From Owenia fusiformis (taxonomy: Eukaryota; Annelida; Polychaeta; Sabellida; Oweniidae): a stretch of DNA of 64,000 bases. A program made the position numbers and the translations under genes. Location: the NCBI GenBank assembly GCA_903813345.2, contig CAIIXF020000002.1:8207555-8271554 (forward strand). The letters are read 5' to 3'. The stretch's first letter is position 1. Every line of letters begins with the position of its first letter. Under the pieces are notes generated by a model. The model saw only the letters and a program-made list of their open reading frames with translations. It searched no databases and had not been told where the DNA came from. Positions 35,099 through 46,400 of the stretch are shown here, one piece after another.

Positions 35099-37617
35099 TT
35101 ATTTTCGTTTCCCTTGCCAATTTCCTCCTGATCCAGGCCAACCACCGCCAGTTCCACTTCCACTTCCTGGCCAACCGCCGCCAGTCCCACTTCCACTCCC
35201 TGGAAAACCACCACCTGTTCCACTTCCACTTCCTGGCCAACCACCACCTGTTCCACTTCCACTTCCTGGCCAACCGCCGCCAGTTCCACTCCCTGGAAAA
35301 CCACCACCTGTTCCACTTCCACTTCCTGGCCAACCACCGCCTGTCCCACTTCCACTTCCGGGCCAACCACCGCCTGCTCCACTTCCATTGCCGGGCCAAC
35401 CACCGCCTGTTCCGGAGCCACCTGTTCCAATACTACCACTGCCTCCCCTTCCACACGAACCACATTGCTGACTACAGATTTGCATTGTAGTTTGGAATGT
35501 CGGGTTACTACAAAGGTTCATATCTTCGTACTGCTTGCATTTTTTACACTCTTCACTCGTCCCGCTAGTTCCAGAACCTCCACTTCCTGGCCAACCACCG
35601 CCTGTTCCAGAGCCACCTGTTCCAATACCACCACTGCCTCCTCTTCCACACGAACCACATTGCTGATTACAGATTTGCATTGTAGTTTGGAATGTTGGGT
35701 TACTACAAAGGTTCATATCTTCATACTGTTTGCATTTTGTACACTCTTCACTTGTTCCGCCATTTCCAGAACCTCCACTTCCTGGTCGACCTCCACCTAT
35801 TCCACTTCCCCCAGTTGCGCCTCCACAAGATCCGCATTGTTGACCACAAATTTCCATTGTTGTCTTAAACGTTGGGTTGCTACACAAGTTCATCTGTTCA
35901 TATTGCTTGCACTTATTGCATTCTTCCGTTGTACCACCTGTTCCCCCTGTTCCGCCACTTCCTCCAGTTCCAGGTCCTCCTGTTCCCGGTCGACCTCCAC
36001 CTGTTCCACTCCCGCCACCACAGGAACCGCATTGTTGACCACAAATATCCATTGTTGTCTTAAAGGTTGGGTTGCTACACAAGTTCATCTGTTCATATTG
36101 CTTGCACTTATTGCATTCTTCCGTTGTACCACCTGTTCCCCCTGTTCCGCCACTTCCTCCAGTCCCAGGTCCTCCTGTTCCCGGTCGACCTCCACCTGTT
36201 CCACTCCCGCCACCACAGGAACCGCATTGTTGACCACAAATATCCATTGTTGTCTTAAATGTTGGGTTGCTACACAAGTTCATCTGTTCATATTGCTTGC
36301 ACTTATTGCATTCTTCACTTGTACCACCTGTTCCCCCTGTTCCGCCACTTCCTCCAGTTCCAGATCCTCCTGTTCCTGGTCCGCCACCACATGACCCACA
36401 ATGTTGACCACATATATCCATGGTTGATTTAAATTGAGGGTTGGTACATAGATTCATCTGTTCGTATTGACGGCACTTGTTGCATTCTTCGCTTGAACCA
36501 CCAGGTCCTTGCGTTGGTGGTCCAGGTGTCCATGGTCCACTAGTAACTGGTCCTGGTCCTACTGCCGAACCACCTCAAGAATAAAGCAACACATTTGAAC
36601 GCTTCAATGTGTATTTCAAATCGTTTAACTATAGTTGGATTAATTGTTTGATCCTTATTTTGAATAGATTTAGATCCTCCAAATTGCATGTGGTGTACAC
36701 GATGAAAAAATCATTAAACTCAATAATAACATTGATATGCAGCCTCCTAAATAATGCCGAATTTCGAAAAACATCTGTTTTCACAGATTTTTATATATTT
36801 CAATGGGGGTTTTTCTTGAAATGTTCACACAACTGTCAATAACTGGATTCAAAATTGTGTACTACATACTTATTGGTTTCCTTTTAATCCTCAAAACAGG
36901 ATATATGTAAATCGTCCAAAGATTTCTTTCGGTTCAAGTTACTGTTAAATGCACTTTTGAATGTTTTCTCGGTGTCATACAAGCTGACAATTAAAACTTA
37001 CCACAGGCGCTACAATGACTGGCGCATATCTTTTTAGTAATTCCAGATTGCTCTGGGTCTACACAGTTTCCCAACTCGTACCAAATGCGACATTGCTTCT
37101 CCTCAGCCGAGTCTTTGCAACTGCGATCTTAATTATTTAAAAAGAACTCAATAAGTCTAATGGATCGATCTATATATCTTTGCAATTTGACCCTAGTAAG
37201 CAATCCGATGTTAAAACTAGTGATCAACGGCTGGGTCCAGGTAATTGTTATGATAGTATATGAAGATGACCTCGGAGAAACAAACAACGTGCATTGGACA
37301 AAGTGGTCGTCGGTATGATCAAATGTTGGGAACCATGGCGGATGCATCTCTGTGTGGAGTGTTTTGGTAATTGATTCTTTTTGGTTATGATGTGATCAAT
37401 TTCTTCTTGAATAATTTGCTCTGTATATTTTGCTAATTCGCACATTGGATGATGAAACTATCTCAATTTAATGAAATGGATGTCTTTATTCATATAAAAC
37501 AGTGACTATGTTTGAAGTCCTGTGGTCAGAGATCAGATTTACCTGGTTGCTTCCATGTTGTTTTGGGCACAGAACAAGAAGGTATTGGATTCATAGCTGG
37601 CTTCTGATGACCAGGAC
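35099..37617 (-). CDS. Astacin exons 9-11: ShK-like repeats and Gly-rich tail
   Basis: 37617-37543 is a Pro-rich linker. 37127-37002 encodes one canonical-length ShK domain, CKDSAEEKQCRIWYELGNC to CASHCSAC. 36573-35099 encodes six repeats of the form ECNKCKQYEQMNLCSNPTFK to CGQQCGSC, each six-Cys, separated by GTGG-rich spacers. The central repeats recur at exactly 195 bp (65 residues) with only a few base differences, so they duplicated recently. The last 116 residues are GGGWPGSGSGT-type 14-residue repeats with 42-bp DNA periodicity. ShK modules commonly follow astacin domains in invertebrates, where they act as accessory domains. Confidence 0.9.
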
Positions 37618-40600
37618 CTAGAATGTCAAAAGTGAATGTCAAACAAATCTATCCAAAAACCATGGTTTATCAAAATATTGACTGTAATACTAGTTTAATG
37701 AATGAGTTCCCTAAACATTAGAAACATATCTTGCCGAGACTATTTCCCAAACATGGTATTGTAAGTAACTATTTCAAGTCATGTATGACGTAACACATTC
37801 AAAACTGGACCCATGTGAAACATTTCTCACATTAGATTCTGTACCATTTGCAAAGATCATGATCGGAAGGACAGTGAACGTTACAGTTTGTTTGTATAAA
37901 TGTTGATAAAGCATGACAATGCCCACTTTTGGTTTCTCAATATCCCCTCAAAAACGTTTTAATCCCGGCCTTTTACAGAAAACACAGACAGACAGAAAAT
38001 TATTCGAGTCTTACAAAACAATCCCCTCAAGCACAAACAATGATTTCGTCCAAAGAAACGGTGCCTATAACCATCACGTGCTAAATGTAAAATGGGATAC
38101 AAATAGTTTATTTTTGAAGTACTTACATTGGTAAAGTATGTTTACTTTCTTGATATCCGTCGCTGCAAGTTCTTTCACCTTTCCCATTTGATAGTGGATG
38201 GTAGGGTCATTCGCTTTCATGGTGGCCCCATTACCATTCCAGAAGAACTATATATGGCAGAAATATGCTATCTTAAACTTGCTCATGTTTCATTAGGCTT
38301 ACAAAAAACTGAATGCATGAAATTCACATTATGGATAGGTTAAAGTCATGAACATTGAATTACAAACACTTACAGTATTACCATAATGCATGATTGACAG
38401 TGGATTATATTCAACATTCTGCGTATCCACTTCCTGTCTGGTGAACTTCCGGTACCATTGCTGCCCTGTCTCTTGAATGTTCTGTAGATTTACAGTGACA
38501 CACATGTCCCTGTCGGGGTGCTGGTGTTCGTGTTGTAAACCAACGGTATGGCCCAATTCATGAAGAACCACGTGCATCTAAAAATGAAAACACACATATC
38601 AGACTGTTCTAAGACAATAGAAATCATGTTAGGTTCAACATGTTTACGAAAGAGCTACACGTATAATCATCTTTTTGATCTTTTATGGTTCTCGTGAAAT
38701 GCTCATAAAATCAGAACCTAATTAGTAACTAATTAGGTAAATTATTTTAGTTTGAAATATACCTTTTTGTAATAACTAGGAATCGAAATTGCGAGCAATA
38801 TTCCCGAATGTTGTTTGTGGTTTTAAAAAAACAAGTGAGTATGCTTAAGCTTGCAAGTAGATTAGTTCCTATGTCAGAAAGATACAAAAGACATACCTGT
38901 TGACAACGAGCACCAAGATTCAGATTTTGTGTTCCGCCATAGGTCCCTACTGCGGTCGAACAATCCCTTGTAAAAAAGATTCAAATAAACGTATAACCAA
39001 TACCTTACTTCGAGCCCTGGCGGCACTGTCTTTATATAACTTTCCAGCATATTCGATATGTAAAACTCCGTTTGAGAGATCCAGAGAAACACAATTATTG
39101 TGCGCCAATATAAAAATATCCAAGCATACACTCAACCTTAGTAAATAATATTTGGATACAAATTAACACGTGTTGTCAGGTCAATTCACGATAAAATAAG
39201 CAGTCTAACAAAAATAGGTGGCACTACGTTCTTAACTTACTGAACTAGTCATAGTTTCAACATATAATGTTATTGAACATGTTAAGTAAAACATCAGTGA
39301 TTTAAAGAAAACATACTGCAAAACGCTTACCCTTCATTTGAAGGTGTCACTACTTTCAGCTTTGCAACGTCGGACGCTGTTGCAGGTCTGAATCTTACAC
39401 ATGTCACTTGGTTCCAAGTCTGCATGGCCCGCTCAACTAATGCCCTATCCCCCTCTAAAAACAAGTTGAAATTTAAGTTTCATTTTTCTCGCCGAATATG
39501 CTTTCAGTGTTAAGCAAAATATAAAGAATTGAATGCTTGTTTGATGCTTGTAAATTTAAAAACTTATTTATCACATTCTTCTTAAAGAGCAATTCAAAAG
39601 CCAAGATTCTGTACTTACGAAACGCTGGATCAAACTCATATGGGATTTCCCCGAGTGGCCATTTCCTCTCAGGCACCGTATTCCTTTTGGGACGGCTGCA
39701 ACAGAGAAATATCATTCGAAGTAAAATGCAATATTCTAAAACGGAGTCACACAGTTTAGTGTTGGTTATTATATATTATTTTACAGTTTTTTACAAAGTG
39801 ATTCATAGTAGTCCATTTTGTCTTCATTCTCAAGATGAACTCTCTGAACTCTCTCATATGTCATGACAAGCAAAAAAACATTTATGATATCACCCATTGC
39901 ATCCAGCGATGTTTCTTAAAACTATTTTAAAAATCAGCAATAGTTTAATAGATGGCATGATTTAATAGACTGTTATATTAATAAATACTCACGCATCCTT
40001 TGGAACAACAATATCGAGTTCTATAATTTCGTCTCCATCGTCGGTTAATGTTAGTTCTGAATAAGAAGAATATTATTTAAAATCAATTGCACGACATTTA
40101 GAATGCAAATTACAGAATGAACAACACGTCAATGTATTAAATTCCAAATCACTTTGGGGCTCCACATGACAAAGTGTAGTATAAAATATAGAGATAAGCA
40201 GTACGATGTCGATTTTTTTAAATTAATTTGTGAGGCTACGGCCGCCGTACGACCGCCGTACAGCAAATGTGACTAAGGTTTAACTTACCATTATCGATGA
40301 TATTATCTATACTCTCCAGCTGAAAAAATAAAGGGCAAAACAAGTGTATTTATCTACAAACGGTACCATCAATGATTTGTTTATCATAAAGATAAATGTT
40401 CGACTGGACAGGAAGGTGTGGTTTCCGTGACGTTACAAAAGTTATATTTTGACCCGCCATATGGCTGCAGTTTCAAGTCGCTCGTTGAGTCTAATGAGGC
40501 ATCGACATTTGAAAAATCACGAGAAAACGATATAAATATTATATAATCTAACCACAAGAGTGAAACCAAGAAAATCAAGTAAATAGACAAACATAAGACA

Positions 40601-41025
40601 AACAACTTGACTTCACTTCATATTCTGGCTGTTTGGCTGGTAATTGCCGTGCAGAAGTGGAACCGTATCGGGCATAGAACATTGACTCTGCTTCTTGAAA
40701 GCTTGCTTAGTCGAATAAACGCTTTGATTCGGGGGGGGGGGGGGTAATATGAGGTATTGATTGATATTTCAATTGAAAAACAAAAGCATTGAGCACTTGT
40801 GAAGTTTGGAGATTTTATTTTGAAATTTTATTGTTGAATCCAAACAAACTTTCCAAATATAAGAGCAACCGTATGTATGACTTTATAGTCAACCTTTATT
40901 TTTTCAAAATTAAGTTGTATGCAACAAGATAATCTTCAAATTTCGTTTTCCAAAATAAAGTGTATAATTACCTCTAAAGCATTGGCCGAGCATAAGCTCA
41001 CCAACACTAACGCCAATGCAAACAT
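35099..41025 (-). CDS. Secreted astacin metalloprotease with seven ShK-like repeats and Gly-rich tail, 11 exons
   Basis: Zinc endopeptidase of the astacin (M12A) family. Exons: 41025-40972, 40319-40289, 40056-39993, 39695-39619, 39454-39331, 38966-38897, 38577-38374, 38247-38127, 37617-37543, 37127-37002, 36573-35099; 2421 nt, 806 residues, all phases consistent. Order: signal peptide (1-17), short propeptide to about 54, catalytic domain 55-249, ShK-like domain 274-315, Gly/Pro linker, six more ShK-like repeats 346-690, Gly-rich tail 691-806. Zinc site HELGHTVGLQHEHQHPDRD at 146-164, Met-turn SIMHY at 201-205. The propeptide lacks an obvious F-x-G-D aspartate switch. AATAAA overlaps the TAA stop. 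Likely substrate and tissue are unknown. Confidence 0.92.
38127..39695 (-). CDS. Astacin exons 4-8: catalytic domain
   Basis: 39695-39619 carries the basic cleavage region and mature start RPKRNTVPERKWPLGEIPYEF. 39454-39331 carries RALVERAMQTWNQVTCVRF. 38966-38897 carries DCSTAVGTYGGTQNLNLGARC. 38577-38374 carries the zinc site and Met-turn. 38247-38127 carries ANDPTIHYQMGKVKELAATD and KKVNILYQ, with the final domain Cys completed across the next junction. The usual Arg of HExxRPDRD is His here, and the Phe of the GFxH step is Leu; the three zinc His, the Glu and the Met-turn Tyr are intact, so activity is expected. Confidence 0.9.
39993..41025 (-). CDS. Astacin exons 1-3: signal peptide and propeptide
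   Basis: The ATG at 41025-41023 opens MFALALVLVSLCSANA, a classic signal peptide, then LE. Exon 40319-40289 is only 31 nt (LESIDNIIDN). Exon 40056-39993 encodes ELTLTDDGDEIIELDIVVPK. The acidic propeptide is only about 37 residues. Donors gtaatta, gtaagt and gtgagt and acceptors ttttcag and attcag all fit. Confidence 0.82.
40229..40287. repeat. Fragment of a CAGTCACATTTG-type element
   Basis: GAGGCTACGGCCGCCGTACG followed by ACCGCCGTACAGCAAATGTGAC, the same GTCACATTTG tip and CGTACGGCGG body as the elements at 431-560 and 4586-5390. Only one end is seen. It sits against the donor of astacin exon 2. Confidence 0.55.
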
Positions 41026-41105
41026 TTTGTAACCAGTGAAGGTATGGAAGTTCGAACTTTGAATAAGTGGGTATCAGACAATATAATCTAGATACTATTA
41101 ATTTT

Positions 41106-41131
41106 CTTATCAAGATAACACATCAGATAAG
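41106..41131. promoter_or_regulatory. Cluster of three GATA motifs upstream of the astacin gene
   Basis: CTTATC (41106-41111), AGATAA (41113-41118) and AGATAAG (41125-41131) within 26 bases, 81-106 bases upstream of the astacin ATG. GATA factors commonly drive gut-expressed protease genes in animals, so this is a plausible proximal enhancer. GATA motifs are frequent by chance in AT-rich DNA. Confidence 0.4.
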
Positions 41132-41279
41132 ATTATGTGTTACATGAGCTGCTTCGCTTGAATATGTAATCGTATTTTACAAAAGGGAATATACAAAGCA
41201 TATTTCAAAACACATCTGGGAAAAGAGCACAATCATAAGGAAAACAAAAGAAATGTGGTGATATTCGTATCCATGAATA

Positions 41280-41665
41280 GAAATAATACCCATCCTTGAA
41301 AAGAAGTAGTACCCATTTTTAATTGAATAGAAATAGTATTCATCCTAGAATAGAAATAGTATCCATGTTTGAATAGAACTAGTACCCATCCTTAGTTGAA
41401 TAGAAATAGTACGTACCCATCCTTGAATAGAAAAAGTACCATTCTTAGTTGAATAGAAATAGTACCCATCCTTGAATAGAAATAGTATCCAACCTTAATT
41501 GGTTAGAAATAGTACCCATCCTTGAATAGCAATAGTACCCACCCTTAATTGAATAGAAATAGTATCCATCCTTGAACAGAAATAGTAGCCACCCTAAATT
41601 GAATAGAAATAGTACCCATCCTTGAAAAGAAATAGTACGCAACCTTATTTGAATAGAAATTTTGT
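41280..41665. repeat. Minisatellite of AATAGAAATAGTACCCATCCTTG units
   Basis: About 13-15 imperfect copies of GAATAGAAATAGTACCCATCC TT, with AATT or TAGTTG spacers producing alternating longer and shorter units. The minus-strand frame at 41445-41684 is a shadow of the repeat (YYFYSIKGG-like peptide). Confidence 0.8.
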
Positions 41666-41689
41666 GCAATAGTTCAAATATCATTTAAA

Positions 41690-42760
41690 ATTGCTTTGAT
41701 TTCTACACTCTTGCAGCAACTTCTTATTTTAGATGTAAAAGTTTGCAATAATAATATTCAAATTGAGGGTTTCCAAATAGTACATGTTGTAGTTGTAGGG
41801 TCCTTTAGAATATTTTCAATCATTGATTTCCATAATTGTTTCGTACAATCACACTCGAAGAAGATTTGGTCACAAGAATCTATGTTCACCTGGCAAATTC
41901 ACATATTCATGTATTGGCGATAGTATATATTTCACTGATTGTTTAAACATACATGTATTATACCCACAATGTCACCGGCATCCCTGCATTGGTGACTTGG
42001 TGTACATTTCCATTGAAGCGACCCATGAAAACATGACTCATATTGATAACATTCGCAGTATTTTTAGGGCAGTGTCAAACAATGAATGTAAAAAAACATT
42101 TTAAGTACTTATAACACTCAAGTTCCTTGACCCTAAAATCAATTAATTCTTGTTATTTTACAAGTATAGCTATTGGAAACAATAAATTGCATTTACTAAT
42201 AGACGTAATTAGGAATTAAGGCGATATGGAATTTCATGGATAAGGTTTTATCTCATCAATTATTAATTAATTAACGTATATTAATGATCATTTATCAGAA
42301 CTAAAGGATAACTAATGATTACCACAATTTGCAGAACCTCGTGGCTAGTTCGTCGCTTCATTTAATTAAACATACTGGCAACAGTGGGGCTTTGACAGCA
42401 GACCCGTAGCCAGGGGGGGAGGGGGAGTTCGAACGACCTCCCTTGTCAAAAATGGACGAGTTAATAGATTAGGTATACTCCCCTCAAAAAGCCTTGCAAA
42501 ATCAGGTACTCACCCATCTTCAAGTTTGGAAGCATTTATGTCTTTCCCGAGTTGATCCTTATTTTAGCCTATTTATTAAAAAATCATGAAAGACATATTT
42601 TTTATGCATTACCATGTGCTCTTTAATAGATTCTTTAATGGAAAGTCAGAGTAGCTAAACGTAAAGGGGTGTGTACTTCAACATTAGATTTCATCTGAAT
42701 CGTAAACATATAACAATGAACTTGATAAACAAACCCAAGTGTGAAGAAATATTAAAACTC
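41690..42760. other. Intergenic DNA left of the satellite
   Basis: No gene seen. GACCCGTAGCCAGGGGGGG at about 42404 is an end motif shared with 44375-44432 (there inverted). Frames at 41696-41923 and 41823-42104 overlap and match nothing. Confidence 0.35.
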
Positions 42761-42761
42761 T

Positions 42762-43419
42762 AAAGGTATACAAAACAAATATCAATCAGTTAACAACGGA
42801 GATACATTACCATAAACATGTACATTCTCACCGGCTATCCGCATTAACAAGGACTGCATTTTCGTGAAAACAAAGGTATACAAAACAAATATCAATCAGT
42901 TAACAACAGGGATACATTACCATAAACATGTACATTCTCACCGGCTATCCGCATTAACAAGGACTGCATTTTCGTGAAAACAAAGGTATACAAAACAAAT
43001 ATCAATCAGTTAACAACAGGGATACATTACCATAAACATGTACATTCTCACCGGCTATCCGCATTAACAAGGACTGCATTTTCGTGAAAACAAAGGTATA
43101 CAAAACAAATATCAATCAGTTAACAACAGGGATACATTACCATAAACATGTACATTCTCACCGGCTATCCGCATTAACAAGGACTGCATTTTCGTGAAAA
43201 CAAAGGTATACAAAACAAATATCAATCAGTTAACAACAGGGATACATTACCATAAACATGTACATTCTCACCGGCTATCCGCATTAACAAGGACTGCATT
43301 TTCGTGAAAACAAAGGTATACAAAACAAATATCAATCAGTTAACAACAGGGATACATTACCATAAACATGTACATTCTCACCGGCTATCCGCATTAACAA
43401 GGACTGCATTTTCGTGAAC
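42762..43419. repeat. Six-copy 110-bp satellite
   Basis: Six head-to-tail units starting AAAGGTATACAAAACAAATA at 42762, 42872, 42982, 43092, 43202 and 43312. Units are essentially identical; only the first differs visibly (ACAACGGAG for ACAACAGGG). No variable spacer exists, so it is not a CRISPR array. The homogeneity implies very recent expansion or gene conversion. Confidence 0.95.
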
Positions 43420-46400
43420 TATTCAAGGAAGTTGAATCTGAAATTAACGTCAGCAAGGAGAGGCGAATTAGTAGTGATCTTCTGATTAGCTAAATCACTG
43501 TAAATGTGATTGGATATTTGCTTTCTATAGACATTTTGTTAGAGTTTGACAAAGGTAAATTCTTGCTAGGGGTTATTATATGCTCCGTTGATGTATCAGA
43601 AGCAGTAGAAAACGTAAGGATGATATATTAATACGGCGACCCACGTAATCAACTATTCAGTTCCATTGCAGTCATCATTCTTTACAGGAACATACGCAAT
43701 ATCAAGCAAAATAGAAGAATAAACGAGGAGAAAAAATAATAACTCGGTACATGCTCTATATCGTACAGAAATACAAAAGGAGTGATGCGTATTTACATAT
43801 TATAGAGAAAATGTTTGAAAATGTACGATAATATACTCAGAAACATGAATTATTTACGTCAGTCTTCATACAGATGAAAGAAGAACACACTAATTGGGGT
43901 GAACTAGAACAAGAAAGAAGAGGGCATTACCTCTAGGCTGCCGGGTCGATAGAGGCCTACTTAGATCAAGGTACATATTTCTCTCTTTCTTCAGCAGGTA
44001 TTCCTTAATGGCAGTCTCATAAATATAAGTGGTTACTTGCTCGGATGTCTTTTCAAATGTATTTTATTAATGTATTGTATAAAACGTACATGTATACGTG
44101 TACTCTGCATAACGCATAATTTATACGTTATATACGTACTTTAAGAAAAAATCTAGTGTGTATAAATAGTAACTGGTAATTGGATTCTCTGAGTTCTGAG
44201 GTAATGAGGATTTTGTATCTATCCCCACAGTGACATATATTATGACTTGCCCATAGCCAGCTTTTACCAGGAGGGGGAGCTTTTTTCCAGGGGGGAGCTT
44301 TTTCACAATTTTGGTTAACAATCATGCGAAAAATTCTCAGAATGGTGAAAAACTGCATGATTTTGAAAGAATTTCTGGCCGGGGGGGGGGGAGCTTCCGC
44401 TCCCCCAGCTCCCCCTCTGGCTACGGGCCTGTATGATATCCCGATGCTAAGTCAATAGTCAATGGTGTCCCCATGTTATGTTGTAATTTATAAAGTAGGA
44501 AAAACAAATATTTTAGCAAGAATAGGGATTAGATTAAAATAATACATATAAGTGATAAAATGACCCTGGAGTCGTGACAAATTAAAATTGACTAATTTGT
44601 ACAGGACTACACGAACAATTAGAAACGAAGCCATAACATTTAACTTGATCAATAAAGAAATAGGAAGTATTAATTGATACAATAAGGCCATTAAATATAA
44701 CGATTACTATATTAAAGTGTGCGCCTGACCCGGCTACGTATAGCACAGAGTTTATACTGGCGGATTAGACTAGTTCATTTTTTATATGTGTGTGAAAGCT
44801 TTCTCTTATTTGCGTTTTTTCGTTTAGTACAGTTTTGTTATAATTGCCGAGGTCATATAACCGGGATAAAACAATGATTATCGTTGACTGCCCACACACA
44901 AAACATACGTTGAGTGAACAGTGTTATTACAAACAACAGGCTTTAGAATACAAAGCGTAGTGTGATAATAAGCTGCACACTACCACTGCTGCATGTACAT
45001 ATTACTAATTTACTAGGGCTCCCAAAGAGTGGATAGGGAGGTTGTGTTTGTCACTTTTAAATTTTACATTTCAAAATTGTCATTTTACATGTCATAATTT
45101 GTTGGTTTCATTCGTTTGGCCAATCAAAACAGTGTAAAACAATAAATTGTCTGTTACGTACAATCAATTTTGTTCAGTTTTGATTAGTTGTCAGAATAAA
45201 GTTACGTTCATCTGAATCCATGTATGAAAACAAAAATCCTATTTTCACTTCAAAATACTTCAGTGAGATGAAGGCTCGGAACTTATTGTCGTATTCGTTA
45301 TTTTATCTTCTCGATAGTAGCATTTAGTCGCACATTTGATGCCAGGTCACCTTGTCGCGTACCTCTTGGGGAACCCCACGTTTATGTGTGTACTCATGGA
45401 AGTAAATTCCCCGGTGTAGCCGAGAGCCACAAACTTTTCAACAGGTTCGAAATGACCAATTTCTCCCATATATACTCTAAATATTTTATTATTTGGTACC
45501 TACAAAGTATTGCTAATAAACATATGTAATTTCAATAAGGAAACTTATCTGGCTACATATAAATTCAATATCAACACTAGCTGTTCTCTCAACACGTCCT
45601 GGCTTACCTTGTGGTGACAAACCCTGGGTTTTCGCTATTTATAGTTTATCAACACCTGGACGCATGCGCATTTTATACTTTATCGGGCACTTTAAGATAA
45701 TGTAACTGTTCAATTTGTAACTATTGCGACACTTCTCACAATTTTAAGCTAAATGTGTCAATACCTAGCTGTGTTATGCACCATTCAAATGTTTGCATCG
45801 GACCCCTCCCCCCATGTATGAATGATATTTCCAGAATCCGAGTTTTGAGTATAATAAAGTTATATTTATCTTAATTTTTTATTTATCATGTTTTATTCAA
45901 TACAATGATATGTATTGAAAGCTATATATTATCGATCTCCCAGTTGGTGAAATTGACTCGATCACGAGGTTGCTCACGGGGTAGGGAATTTGACTACCCA
46001 ATTTTAATTTTCTCTAAATTCCCATTCCCCTGCGCATGCGTGGGGGTCTCATGCAAATCTTCGAATGATGCAATATGCCGATTTGGCTGCAATTTCTTTC
46101 TTTGGGGAATGAATGCTTTTATCTCCCAAATTATTCATCAACTGGAAAGAATAATCTGTTCAAAAATGATTACAGCTTTTATCTCTAGTGCATGTTCAAT
46201 TACTCCGTAAGCTAAATTCTGATTTATTTCACGCCATATTGTGCAAATATTAGCTGAGTATAGCGCACCCTTTCACTTCAGCTGTTTTCCACAATAATCT
46301 TCATACTAACTGTACAACTGAAGCGTTTTGCCGTAGACAACATTACGTGGAATTTATTGCTTTTAATAGGGAGACAACGTTACACGTTTTGAGAGAACCT

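Noticed and set aside
34980-35463. Arg/Trp-rich and Val/Glu-rich minus-strand frames
   Set aside because: Other reading frames of the Gly-rich tail of the astacin exon; the correct frame is fixed by the phase at 36573 and by the ShK cysteines.
35465-36394. 309-residue plus-strand open frame
   Set aside because: Antisense shadow of the ShK repeat exon of the astacin gene. Its Ser/Thr/Cys-rich sequence mirrors GGT/GGC codons on the other strand.
42762-43419. Regular repeats suggesting a CRISPR array
   Set aside because: The units are contiguous 110-bp copies with no variable spacers, in an animal genome; it is a satellite.
45905-46210. 101-residue plus-strand frame with several Cys
   Set aside because: No recognisable domain, no supporting splice pattern and nothing upstream beyond the GCATGCGC motif.
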